Counted from the first letter of the stretch, positions 9,255-17,126 are shown. The stretch: 64,000 bases of DNA from Mesobacillus harenae (GCF_013343715.1 NZ_JABUNR010000004.1:62001-126000); one strand, 5' to 3'. Translations and numbers: made by a program. The notes: generated from the letters alone by a model not told the origin.

Positions 9255-9735
9255 ACTCGCCACTAAAACGGCGAGTTCAGACTGTAGACAAACTCGATGA
9301 AAATCGGTTTGTTTACAGTCTTTTTTTGGTTCGTGGTGGAATGGCGCTGTTGATTTCCGTTCCAGGCGCTACGCTTTCCGCGGGGCCGGCGCTGAGCCTC
9401 CTCGCCGCCGTTGGCGTCTGCGGGCTCTCACCTGTCCAGCTGATCTCGCAGGAGTCTACGCGCCTTCCACTCCAATCAACAGGGCTCCTAAACTTAAGGT
9501 AGAACTATACCAAAGTCTATTTTAAAATAGAACTGTATAACGCTTGAGATGATGAAGTTGCTTTCGAAAAATAATCCAATTCAACGAGATCAATTAGAGG
9601 ATGGTCGCTTTAGATCAACTTGTTCCTCAGGAACATCTAGTCAGCAAAATATCAAAAAGGGGTTCGGAATGAGAACATTCCAAACCTCTTTTGTCGACAA
9701 ACTGAATTCGCCACTAAAATGGCGAGTTTTCTTTG
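9255..9735. repeat. Composite hairpin-rich non-coding element
   Basis: Gene-free gap 9057-9785. Two copies of a CGCCACTAAAAYGGCGAG hairpin (about 9258-9276 and 9707-9726) bracket the family 2 repeat. Next to the first is a terminator-like hairpin GACTGTAGACAAAC...GTTTGTTTACAGTC with a T run (9279-9328). Before the second is a 17-pair imperfect stem (9654-9693) and a TTTGTCGACAAACT palindrome. The frame at 9549-9746 within it looks like chance. The layout suggests stacked non-autonomous elements. Confidence 0.55.
9349..9480 (+). repeat. Interspersed repeat family 2, intact copy
   Basis: A 132-bp GC-rich element bounded by GTTGATT and AATCAAC, which are inverted repeats. Internal sequence is close to the copy at 25542-25792. 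It resembles widespread non-coding Bacillaceae repeats; no coding capacity is apparent. Confidence 0.85.
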
Positions 9736-9785
9736 TTATAAATTAGAGGTTCTCATTAAACTATAGCACCCGTTTAGTAGAGTAA

Positions 9786-10505
9786 CTATTGAGGAAAGTT
9801 TAATAATTCAAAAAATCCAGGATCAGGTTTAGACTCTTTAACTCCTTTTTCAGATTGAAAATATATTGTCTTCTCATCTTCATAAAGAACCTTTACCTTT
9901 AAATTTCCGAATTCAATCACACTTGTTTTGCTTCTAGGTAAAGTATCTTCTTTATAATCGTATGCTTCTGTATTGATAAACCCTATAATTCCACTAATTC
10001 TAGCTTTATCTCTTACTTCTAAGCATTTACTGTCAAATTCGTCTTTATAAATACAAATCACCTCTGGGATCTCCTCTATCCACGATGAACTGACTACGAT
10101 TGGATGCTTATCAAACATCACTTCAGTTTGGTCTTCGAATTTATTATAGTGGGCTGTAAGTGATAACTCACCGTCAAATCCCTTTTTTCTCCAATTGGAA
10201 TAAAATCCAGACCAGTCATTATCTGAGTCATTGTCGTTAAGGGAAGAATCTTTATATTCAATTTTCCATCCCAGTTTAGGAAGTTCATTTAGGTAGTAAT
10301 CATAAATATCAGTCCAATGGTCACCATTCATTACGTAGTTGTGTTCAGTAGGTTCTAAACCATCAAATAAAGGAATATCGTCGCGTTCTTCAGAGATAAT
10401 AGACATCCCCTTATAGGTATCATCAGTGGCTTTTTGATAAGCAAACAAACCCATCACAATTAAAATCGCAATAAATCCATATAAAAATAATCTTTTTTTG
10501 ATCAC
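9786..10505 (-). CDS. Membrane-anchored protein, unknown function
   Basis: A 239-residue protein not recognised. One N-terminal membrane segment (about residues 5-22) anchors an extracytoplasmic domain rich in acidic and aromatic residues (DNDSDNDWSGFYSNWRKKG near the middle). Two cysteines (VICIYK and SKCLE) might form a disulphide. The GTG start is supported by an AAGGAGAAATTAA ribosome site. It is an isolated leftward gene in the accessory island, with a copy of the 31-bp palindromic motif 176 bp upstream. Confidence 0.65.
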   Translation of the reverse strand: MIKKRLFLYGFIAILIVMGLFAYQKATDDTYKGMSIISEERDDIPLFDGLEPTEHNYVMNGDHWTDIYDYYLNELPKLGWKIEYKDSSLNDNDSDNDWSGFYSNWRKKGFDGELSLTAHYNKFEDQTEVMFDKHPIVVSSSWIEEIPEVICIYKDEFDSKCLEVRDKARISGIIGFINTEAYDYKEDTLPRSKTSVIEFGNLKVKVLYEDEKTIYFQSEKGVKESKPDPGFFELLNFPQ

Positions 10506-10680
10506 TTAATTTCTCCTTGTCTTTATCACTGTTTCCTTAATAAAAATTGAAACTATTCATCTAACATAAATAGGCATAAACTAAAACTAAATCTGGTATT
10601 GAAGAGGTTCTATTCCATGTACCTTCCCAAAAATATGTTTTCCTACTAGATTCGGTATAATTAAATAGATCTCCTGCTTG

Positions 10681-10711
10681 TTCAACTCTCCTGCTCCGTT
10701 AGTTCAATAAG
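10681..10711 (-). repeat. 31-bp palindromic motif, copy A
   Basis: Read leftward: CTTATTGAACTAACGG followed by AGCAGGAGAGTTGAA. TTGAACT can pair with AGTTGAA apart from a G-G mismatch. It lies upstream of the leftward gene ending at 9786. Four related copies lie at 13617, 14053, 15147 and 15517, all in this orientation. Confidence 0.75.
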
Positions 10712-10775
10712 TCTGTATTTCGATAAACCAGGCAATAATTCCTCTTAAAAGAGAAGATAAATGGGAGGAGTTAGG

Positions 10776-11614
10776 TTGTTAATATCAAAGGCGTGGGAAA
10801 CATATGCAGCGGATAAACGATTTGAGGGCTTTTCTCCATATACAATCAAAGCCTATGGCATTCAGGCAAGGTTGCTTGTTCTGTATTTCAAGGATGAAGA
10901 AATATGCTCCATTAGCACAGAAAATTTGAAGGAATACCTTAATGATTCAGCGGCGACCTTAAAGCCATCCAGTATGGCACACAGGATACGGTTTATGAAA
11001 TCCCTGTTCCGCTGGTGCCACGAAGAAGGCCATATACCATTTAACCCTGCGTTAAAGATAAAAGAACCGAAGGTTGGAAAACGCATCCCGAAGTTCTTGA
11101 CCGAAAGGGAAATCGAATTCTGCGTGAAGCGTGCGTTAGTCCGATGGAAAAAGCGTTGTTTGAATTTATGTTCTCGACGGGATGCAGGATTGGTGAAATT
11201 GTTTCGCTGGAACGCAACTGTATTAATTGGTCCAATCGCTCAGCCATTGTAAGGGGAAAAGGGGATAAGGAACGTGAGGTCTATTTCAATATAAGAGCGG
11301 AAATCTGGCTTAAGCGATACATCGATGAGCGTAAGGATGTTGATCCTGCCATTTTTGTGACAGAGCGGCTGCCTCACAGGATGAGTATTGCCCAAATGAG
11401 ATATGTCATAAAGCGAATCTCATCTCGTGCAGCTATCGATAAAGAAATTTATCCTCATCAACTCAGACACAGCTATGCAACCCATTTGTTGAATAACGGA
11501 GCCCCTGTTGAAGTGATACAAAGTCTTTTGGGCCACGAGAAAAGTGAGACAACCCGAATATATGCCCAGCTAAGCGGAAGGTTAAGGCAAGAGTTTTATC
11601 AAAAATATTTCTAA
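10776..11614 (+). pseudogene. Tyrosine recombinase, broken by one frameshift
   Basis: XerC/D-size site-specific recombinase (279 residues if repaired). The N-terminal SAM-like DNA-binding part is read up to EREIEF; a one-base deletion at about 11119-11120 then shifts the frame. The other frame restores LREACVSP and MEKALFEFMFSTGCRIGEI and continues with all catalytic residues: Arg in GCRIGEI, HQLRHS, and GHEKSETTRIY with the His and nucleophile Tyr. The likely start is TTG at 10776, after GGGAGGAG; an ATG at 10761 overlaps that site. It could be a true decay or a sequence error. No slippery heptamer is seen. It stands beside an IS110 element and the motif series. Confidence 0.85.
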
Positions 11615-11621
11615 GCAAAAG

Positions 11622-11654
11622 AAGCGACGCTGTTGGCGTCGCTTTTGTATTTTT
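11622..11654 (+). terminator. Intrinsic terminator after recombinase
   Basis: AAGCGACGC pairs with GCGTCGCTT around TGTTG, followed by a T-rich tail. Confidence 0.85.
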
Positions 11655-11909
11655 GCACCCGTTCGTAATATAAGGTTAGCCAGATATTTCTGGTTGACCT
11701 TTTTATTTTTGGTCTTAATATTACGGTAGTCGGGGTAGAACGTCGCACCCGTGGGTTAAATCCCGTCAACTAAACTGTTCACCCCCTACTTGTATAAACA
11801 TGTTTCAGGCTGGTTGGGACAAGGATCCCGTTTAACAAGCGAACCTATGACATTACAAGAAGCCTTAGGGGATACCGACAAGTTGTTTTACACAGGAGGA
11901 GATTTGATT
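11655..11909 (+). ncRNA. Candidate IS110 bridge RNA region
   Basis: Non-coding stretch left of the transposase. A 12-pair hairpin with two wobbles (11673-11684 with 11689-11700) is the clearest structure; GCACCC occurs twice (about 11656 and 11745). IS110-group elements are known to express a bridge RNA from this position that pairs with target and donor DNA. The guide loops are not assigned here. Confidence 0.4.
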
Positions 11910-13148
11910 ATGAATCCAGTCATTGGTCTGGATGTTTCAAAAGGTGAAAGTCAGGTTCAAGCATTTTTAGACAAAGGCAAACCTTATCGTAAGAGCTTTA
12001 GCATCAAACACAATACTGATGGTTTAGGTAGTTTATTAGAGTTCCTTCATGAAGTAGAGAGTTCAGCTGGTGGTCATCAACCTACGGTCGTTTTAGAATC
12101 AACAGGACACTACCATTTTCCTGTAATTCAATTTTTTGAGGAGCAAAATTATGTTTATATTGTTGTCAATCCACTTATCTCATATCGAGCCAAAAGTTCG
12201 AGTTTACGGAAGGTAAAAACGGATGCAATTGATGCTTATCACCTTTGCGAACTGTTTTATAAAGAAGAGTTAGAGCCTTATAAAAAAAGAGGAATTCAAC
12301 TTTTAAATCTTCGTAATCTAACAAGACAACAAGAAAGTCTTGCCGAAATATCAGCACAGACTAAAATACAGCTGCATACCCTTTTGGATCAGGTATTTCC
12401 TGAATATAGTGGAGTTTTTGGAAGTTTATATTCCAAAGTCTCATTGCTTACATTATTAGCATTTCCTACTTCAGAAGTAGTGTTAAGTGTGAGTGAAAGA
12501 GAAATAACAGAGAAAATAGCATCGCTATGTATGAGTCGTTCAGATGCATGGGCAAACGAAAGGGCTAAAAAATTAAGGGAAGCAGCCCTTCGTAATCCGT
12601 TTCAAAACAACCTCTACCAGAGTAATATTTTTAATCTAGAGTTATTAGTCAAGATCGTTCTTCAATACCAAGAGCATCTATCTAAGATTGCAGTAGAAAT
12701 AGATGCCCTCGCTAAAGAAATTGAAGAATATCATATACTTCAGTCTATCCCTGGAATTGGAGAGAAAATCGCCGCCACGATTATCTCCGAAATTGGTGAG
12801 ATAGATCGGTTCAATGATGCCAAAAAGCTCGTTGCATTCGCTGGAGTAGATCCAAGTGTTTTCTCTTCTGGTAAGTTTACCGCATCTGTAAATCGAATTA
12901 CCAAACGAGGTTCTAGTAGGCTTCGTCATGCCTTGTATATGGCTGTTCAAAGTGGTATTCGTGATGCTCGTAAAAAGAAAACGACTGATGAAATCATCGC
13001 ACGCAATAAAAGGTTAAGAGAATTTTACGATAAGAAACGCGAAGAAGGAAAACCCTTCAGAGTAGCAGTTATTGCATGTGTTAATAAGCTCTTACATTGG
13101 ATTTTTGCCTTACTAAAAAGCAGAACTACTTTCCAAGATACAGCTTAA
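11910..13148 (+). CDS. IS110-family transposase
   Basis: A 412-residue DEDD-type recombinase. The N-terminal RuvC-like domain shows GLDVSKGE, LESTGHYHF and KTDAIDAYHL; a helical linker follows; the C-terminal transposase_20 domain has LQSIPGIGEKIAATIISEIG, a conserved glycine-rich pattern, and TKRGSSRLRHAL with the predicted catalytic serine. All expected motifs are present, so it may be active. The ATG at 11910 follows AGGAGGAGATTTG; the open frame extends 40 codons further upstream but that part overlaps the presumed bridge RNA. Confidence 0.93.
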   Translation: MNPVIGLDVSKGESQVQAFLDKGKPYRKSFSIKHNTDGLGSLLEFLHEVESSAGGHQPTVVLESTGHYHFPVIQFFEEQNYVYIVVNPLISYRAKSSSLRKVKTDAIDAYHLCELFYKEELEPYKKRGIQLLNLRNLTRQQESLAEISAQTKIQLHTLLDQVFPEYSGVFGSLYSKVSLLTLLAFPTSEVVLSVSEREITEKIASLCMSRSDAWANERAKKLREAALRNPFQNNLYQSNIFNLELLVKIVLQYQEHLSKIAVEIDALAKEIEEYHILQSIPGIGEKIAATIISEIGEIDRFNDAKKLVAFAGVDPSVFSSGKFTASVNRITKRGSSRLRHALYMAVQSGIRDARKKKTTDEIIARNKRLREFYDKKREEGKPFRVAVIACVNKLLHWIFALLKSRTTFQDTA

Positions 13149-13298
13149 AAACTATATCTAGCTAAATACAACAAAACCTTCCAAATAAAACATAGAGGAA
13201 GGTTATTTGGCATGAACATTTTTAGTATATCATGACGTTATTAATCATTTTATTAAAAAATGTTGACAAACTATTAGCTGGTTTAGTTTTACAAGAAA

Positions 13299-13580
13299 CT
13301 AAAACTCTCCTATATTCATTATCCCACCATTAATTCCACATTCCTTAATTCCGTCAAAAAGCAACCCAAGACTTTCCGTTCCGTCTACTGGTGCCCCTTC
13401 CCAATCACCCCTTTTAAGAAAGTGGCAAAAGCCGTTATCATCATAGGGAATTTCATCAACGAGTTCCCAAAAAGGACAATATTTAAGCCCTCCACCTTTT
13501 ATGGGTTCATAACATTTGTCACCATATGGGATGTGCTTTGCTGGTTCTTTTAATAAATTATATAGGAAGCCTTTTTCCAT
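13299..13580 (-). CDS. Small cysteine-containing protein, unknown function
   Basis: A 93-residue soluble protein without a known family. Four cysteines (DKCYEP, KYCPFW, GFCHFL, KECGIN) and many aromatic and glycine residues suggest a compact, possibly metal-binding or disulphide fold. ATG at 13580 follows GGTGAT; a GTG nine bases upstream has no ribosome site. Copy E of the palindromic motif lies 37 bp upstream. Confidence 0.65.
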   Translation of the reverse strand: MEKGFLYNLLKEPAKHIPYGDKCYEPIKGGGLKYCPFWELVDEIPYDDNGFCHFLKRGDWEGAPVDGTESLGLLFDGIKECGINGGIMNIGEF

Positions 13581-13616
13581 TTTAATCACCAGTTTATATC
13601 AATATACTGTGCAGAA

Positions 13617-13650
13617 TAATTTAACTAACTGCCCTTTATTTCAACAATAA
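13617..13650 (-). repeat. 31-bp palindromic motif, copy E (divergent)
   Basis: Read leftward: ATTGTTGAAATAAAGGGCAG then TTAGTTAAATTATT. It keeps GGGCAG and TTAGTT but has lost part of the other arm. It sits between two small leftward genes. Confidence 0.5.
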
Positions 13651-13737
13651 AAAAAGCAGTATTTAAGACATCTTTGCGGGGCAACCCTTCCTAATTGTGA
13701 AGGTATGTAAGTTAGCCCAATTTTCTGGTGGAAAAGA

Positions 13738-13935
13738 TTATTTTGTCCGAAATACAAGATTGGTTATTGTTCCTATTATCAAAGTAGGGATTAAGGGAGG
13801 TATTGCGAAAAGCATAAATGCCTCCAGCATATTTCTTGGGGGAAGCATCGACATCACCAAAAATAGGGCTACAAGTATGTAGGTAATTAAGTAATCCCTT
13901 TTTCTGAATTTACGTCTTCTAATACTGTTACTCAT
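13738..13935 (-). CDS. Small membrane protein, unknown function
   Basis: A 65-residue protein with a strongly basic N-terminus (RRRKFRKR) and two hydrophobic segments (about 15-32 and 39-58) with PPLIPT near the turn. GGTTGGTGG precedes the ATG. It belongs to the leftward accessory series and has motif copy D 118 bp upstream. Function unknown; a topology with both ends inside fits the positive-inside rule. Confidence 0.55.
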   Translation of the reverse strand: MSNSIRRRKFRKRDYLITYILVALFLVMSMLPPRNMLEAFMLFAIPPLIPTLIIGTITNLVFRTK

Positions 13936-14052
13936 AAGCCACCAACCATCTAATAAATGTTCTTAATTAATTCCCTTATACGCCACACTTTAAAGTAAAT
14001 TATATACAACAGTTTTGCAGCAGTAAATACAACAAAAGTAGTATGTAAAATT

Positions 14053-14084
14053 ATTGAACTAACCTGCCCCTATACTTTAATAAG
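14053..14084 (-). repeat. 31-bp palindromic motif, copy D
   Basis: Read leftward: CTTATTAAAGTATAGGGGCAGG then TTAGTTCAAT. The right arm is well kept; the left arm is divergent. Confidence 0.6.
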
Positions 14085-14182
14085 TAGTTCTACAAAAAAG
14101 TGCTTTAATCTTTCCAGGATCAAAGCACCCTTTACTTGAATAAGTAAAGAGTTTTATTGGCTTGTTTTTGTTGAATAAAAAA

Positions 14183-14569
14183 TCAAGTCGTATTTCTTTT
14201 AAATAAAGAGCCAATTACAACAATACCGATTAAAGAGATTACCAAATGAGGTGTAGCAAATATCCAATGTGCTACAAAATTGCTTGGTGGTGTTCCGTCG
14301 GATATACCACTGCCATTAAAGGTAAACCATAAAAATATAACAGGTGCTTGAATTAACACCAGGAAAAAGACTATGGCCATTTTTACAAAGTCGGATACTC
14401 CATTCTTGTTGATTCCTAAGAATACAACAATTCCTCCAATAATCAATGCTAAAAGACCCCAAGTAACAACTATAGACTCTGTTGGACCAAAAACGCCTAA
14501 TACATAAAGCAATCCTGTTAGTAGCGTTACTAACCCTAACAAAACTTCTGATTTAGCTAAGTTACTCAC
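14183..14569 (-). CDS. Four-segment membrane protein, unknown function
   Basis: A 128-residue hydrophobic protein with four likely membrane helices (about 8-26, 34-53, 63-82 and 103-122). Not assigned to a family. The GTG start has an AAGGGGG ribosome site. It lies 44 bp downstream of the acetyltransferase gene in the same direction and no palindromic motif separates them, so the two may be one transcript. Confidence 0.6.
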   Translation of the reverse strand: MSNLAKSEVLLGLVTLLTGLLYVLGVFGPTESIVVTWGLLALIIGGIVVFLGINKNGVSDFVKMAIVFFLVLIQAPVIFLWFTFNGSGISDGTPPSNFVAHWIFATPHLVISLIGIVVIGSLFKRNTT

Positions 14570-14613
14570 CTTTTAACCCCCTTATTGCCCCATCCCTCCC
14601 TGGGTCAAGGCGT

Positions 14614-15084
14614 TTACCAAGGTATTTTACCTGACATTCTTATAACTTTACCATCAACTTCAGACCTAATCTTTTTCATCCCATTTTTCTGATAAAACGC
14701 TACTGCGTTTTGATTACTTGGAGAAACCCGAAGATGATATTCCTTAAGGGAATTGGCTTTGAAGAAGTTAAGGGCATAATCGTGGAGTTTAGATCCTAAT
14801 CCCATCCCCCGTTTTTCAGGAATAAGATAATATAGATTAACATATCCAATATCTTTTCCTTCATATTGTTTCATTGTCAGCTCAAGCTGGCCAATCGCTA
14901 TATCATTTTCAAACACTAATACAAAGCCCTCTGGATATTTTGCTGACTGTTGTTTTAACCAATCAAGGTATTCTTGTTCCTCTCCGAAATCCATATCAGT
15001 CCCAAAGCTAACAACAAAGGAGTCTCTGCGAAAAGGAATTACATACTTCTGATGTTGGTGTATATCAATCGGTTTGAAATCCAT
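14614..15084 (-). CDS. GNAT-family N-acetyltransferase
   Basis: A 156-residue acyl-CoA-dependent acetyltransferase. The GNAT fold is shown by IGQLELTM, the YVNLYYLIPEKRGMGLGSKLHDYA segment whose RGMGLG is the acetyl-CoA phosphate-binding loop, and the C-terminal NAVAFYQKNGMKKIR motif B. An AGAAGGTGG ribosome site supports the ATG. The acceptor cannot be predicted. Copy B of the palindromic motif lies 63 bp upstream. Confidence 0.85.
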   Translation of the reverse strand: MDFKPIDIHQHQKYVIPFRRDSFVVSFGTDMDFGEEQEYLDWLKQQSAKYPEGFVLVFENDIAIGQLELTMKQYEGKDIGYVNLYYLIPEKRGMGLGSKLHDYALNFFKANSLKEYHLRVSPSNQNAVAFYQKNGMKKIRSEVDGKVIRMSGKIPW

Positions 15085-15146
15085 AATACGACCACCTTCT
15101 TAATGTATATAGATCCGTAATCGCTATGAAAATAAGCCTATTCCTT

Positions 15147-15177
15147 CTTCAACTATCCTGCTTCGTTAGTGCAATTA
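15147..15177 (-). repeat. 31-bp palindromic motif, copy B
   Basis: Read leftward: CTAATTGCACTAACGAAGCA then GGATAGTTGAAGAAGG. Close to copies A and C. Confidence 0.7.
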
Positions 15178-15235
15178 GAAGCAAAAAAGCGTTAATCTAT
15201 TTCTAGAGCTCGCTCCCGTAAATTCAAAGAAATTA

Positions 15236-15412
15236 TTATTCCTTATTTACTAAATCAAACAGGCTTGTGTTAATGCCCTCTAAATTACCACCTATAACTT
15301 CTAACATATCAATAATTTGAGCTAGCCAAAATGCAATGCTAACTGAGCTAAGTGCAATTACAACTAGGGAAAACACTTTTATAAGTTCTAATGTTTTGTT
15401 GTCTGTTTTCAC
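15236..15412 (-). CDS. Small membrane protein, unknown function
   Basis: A 58-residue protein with one hydrophobic segment (about residues 11-30) followed by an amphipathic C-terminus. The GTG at 15412 is chosen because AAAAAGGTGGAAAA lies directly before it; the longer frame starting 12 codons upstream has no ribosome site. Motif copy C lies 105 bp upstream. Confidence 0.5.
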   Translation of the reverse strand: MKTDNKTLELIKVFSLVVIALSSVSIAFWLAQIIDMLEVIGGNLEGINTSLFDLVNKE

Positions 15413-15516
15413 TTTTCCACCTTTTTTCCTTCTTTTTTGAAATACCATCTATGCAATTTCGACTCTATTCTATATAAAACCTTTAAACTTAATACATTAA
15501 TTTTCCATATACCTTC

Positions 15517-15547
15517 TTCAACTAAACTGTCCCATTAGTTCAATAAG
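15517..15547 (-). repeat. 31-bp palindromic motif, copy C
   Basis: Read leftward: CTTATTGAACTAATGGGACA then GTTTAGTTGAAGAAGG. It marks the outer edge of the motif series; 15548-15817 beyond it shows no gene, only a small hairpin with GTCACTT/AAAATGACG repeats. Confidence 0.75.
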
Positions 15548-15817
15548 AAAATGGTATTACCGGCAGCCAAGTGACATCAAAAATGACGGCTATTTTGGCA
15601 CCACATTTTAATCGTATAATACTTATTGTCCATTATAAATTATAATGTCATTTGGTATGTCAAAAAGGAAGCAAATAGGTTAACCCCTTAATAAAGAAAG
15701 AAACTGACGTGTGCCAATGCGCACGTCAGTTTTAATGTCATTTACTACAAAGCACCCGAAACCGGAACCTTTTAGATTTGAAATCACGGCTCTTTTTTTA
15801 AATTAGAGAGGGGAATT

Positions 15818-15988
15818 ATGTCACTTGTCTTGGATGGAGCGAATAGTTTTAATGGACATCCCTGGTTTAACCCACTCACGAAAAAATACGGAGGCATACT
15901 TGAGGAGTCAGGTCCTGTTGGAAAAGCAACAGCCGGCGTTTTTGGTCCTCTTTGGGAGATAACAGATCCCAGCAGCTTAAGCAGATAG
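15818..15988 (+). CDS. Small glycine-rich ORF, unknown function
   Basis: A 56-residue ORF too short for usual gene calling. GAGAGGGG lies four bases before the ATG and a strong terminator follows the stop, so it is likely expressed. The product is rich in glycine, proline and aromatic residues (GANSFNGHPWFNPLTKKYGG, then GVFGPLWEI) without a membrane segment or signal. I do not recognise a family; peptide signalling or a bacteriocin-like role is only a guess. Confidence 0.5.
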   Translation: MSLVLDGANSFNGHPWFNPLTKKYGGILEESGPVGKATAGVFGPLWEITDPSSLSR

Positions 15989-16002
15989 TGCTGAAAGGAA
16001 CA

Positions 16003-16041
16003 TAAAAGCCCACCCGCTATTATTAAGCAGGTGGGCTTTTA
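16003..16041. terminator. Bidirectional terminator
   Basis: TAAAAGCCCACC pairs exactly with GGTGGGCTTTTA; serves the rightward small ORF and the leftward micro-ORF at 16063. Confidence 0.9.
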
Positions 16042-16062
16042 GTACCGTATGAATTCCGGTTG

Positions 16063-16131
16063 CTAAAACATACTTATAATAAATCCAATAACTACGATTG
16101 CACCGATGATCATTAATATCGTTCGAAGCAT
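16063..16131 (-). CDS. 22-residue membrane micro-protein
   Basis: Encodes MLRTILMIIGAIV and nine more residues, essentially one hydrophobic helix with an N-terminal arginine. GAGGTGAACTAA directly precedes the ATG and the terminator at 16003-16041 follows. It lies 17 bp downstream of the HPr-like gene, so they may be one transcript. Such single-helix peptides often modulate membrane complexes; the partner is unknown. Confidence 0.6.
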   Translation of the reverse strand: MLRTILMIIGAIVVIGFIISMF

Positions 16132-16148
16132 TTAGTTCACCTCATTTT

Positions 16149-16472
16149 CTAGACTTGGAATGATCCTGTTGATTCCAGGATGCGTTTTCGATTAACACGG
16201 ATTACAGAAGTTTCGTTCGTTAACTTTTTCGTTAACTTATTTAAACATTCCTCCACTTCAGTACCCTCAACAATAATTTTAAGAGTTGTCTGAGGCTTGA
16301 CTGTTAGAAGAAATGATACGAGTTTAGTCAAGTTTGACGCATCTACAGCTTTTTGCTGATTATATAAATAAGTAGTGCCACTCAGTTGCTTAGCAGTCTG
16401 GTAAACCTCAAGCATTTTTCTCATAGTGAATTTCTTTTGGACAATAACATTTGAAGACATTATTTCTTTCAT
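16149..16472 (-). CDS. HPr-like protein lacking the active-site histidine
   Basis: A 107-residue protein that lines up with the HPr phosphocarrier fold: KFTMRKMLEVYQTAKQL corresponds to the GLHARPA helix, YLYNQQKAVDASNLTK to the strand and regulatory-serine loop, and KIIVEGTEVEECLNKL to the last strand and helix. The phosphorylated histidine is replaced by threonine while the neighbouring arginine is kept, so it cannot act as a normal sugar phosphotransferase carrier. AAAAGGAG supports the start. A regulatory role, as for Crh-type homologues, is inference. Confidence 0.6.
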   Translation of the reverse strand: MKEIMSSNVIVQKKFTMRKMLEVYQTAKQLSGTTYLYNQQKAVDASNLTKLVSFLLTVKPQTTLKIIVEGTEVEECLNKLTKKLTNETSVIRVNRKRILESTGSFQV

Positions 16473-17098
16473 TTTGGTGGTCTCCTTTTGTTTTTTATAT
16501 TAGAAAATAATCTTAGATTAGGACAGCTGTCCAGCAGTTCAAGAAACTTGGTTTTTCTTATGTGCTGGTAGTATTTATTTACCCGGTAATCTAGTTTTAA
16601 AACCTGCCTACTATATTACTTAGATATTTATTGTTCATTCTATATGCGTTATACAACTATAATTATTTACAAAAAGTCGAACACATTGGATTAGTATTAC
16701 TTGTTTTAGAGGGGCATTAGTTTCCGGTAAGGCCTATAGAAGAGAACAGTTTCGTTCTGTATAATTATCCTGTAAATGGTAATCTTTTGAAAAGTGGCAG
16801 TAAGAACAATGTTGATCTCTTTACCTTTGTTGATGATACCGTCGTGAGAGTTTGACTCCTCGAATATGCATTCTCAATTCTGCGTAGGCAAAAGCAGTGT
16901 CGAAAAAAAGACCCCACTGGAGCGGGCTGCGAGAAGTTAGAAACTGTTAGCTAACTCTGAACAAAAACAGCGTGTTCCTGCCAAAGCTTTTTCTCTTGTA
17001 TTCGTAAACGAGTAAACGGGCTCCGAAAACGTTCGTAGAAACGAGAACCCTTCAGCGAATAAACAATTTAGTTTAATAAGAAATATATAAAATTAACC
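16473..17098. other. Gene-free region
   Basis: No convincing gene. Around 16905-16935 a GACCCCACTGGAGCGGGCTG stretch faintly resembles the core of the family 2 repeats. The right end leads into the sigma-factor promoter. Confidence 0.4.
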
Positions 17099-17126
17099 TG
17101 AACGATAATGATCACCTAGCCGTCTA
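17099..17126 (+). promoter_or_regulatory. Candidate ECF sigma (SigY-type) promoter
   Basis: TGAACG at 17099-17104 and CGTCTA at 17121-17126, separated by 16 bp. The AAC -35 and CGTC -10 form is typical of ECF promoters and close to what I recall for the autoregulated SigY promoter. It lies about 110 bp upstream of the sigma gene. Confidence 0.6.

Larger units (their letters stand above)
11655..13230 (+). mobile_element. IS110-family insertion sequence
   Basis: One IS110-type transposase gene with about 255 bp of non-coding sequence upstream and less than 100 bp downstream, the layout of the IS110 subgroup. Ends are approximate: the left is placed after the recombinase terminator, the right near the AACCTTCC...GGAAGGTT hairpin at about 13173-13202. 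IS110 elements lack clear terminal inverted repeats and target duplications, so exact ends need an empty-site comparison. Confidence 0.7.

Noticed and set aside
9549..9746. 65-codon frame inside the composite repeat
   Set aside because: It runs through hairpins and repeats, has no ribosome site and shows no protein-like composition.
16841..17060. Possible full family 2 repeat upstream of the sigma operon
   Set aside because: Only a short GACCCCACTGGAGCGGG-like core matches; the ends are missing, so no repeat was called.
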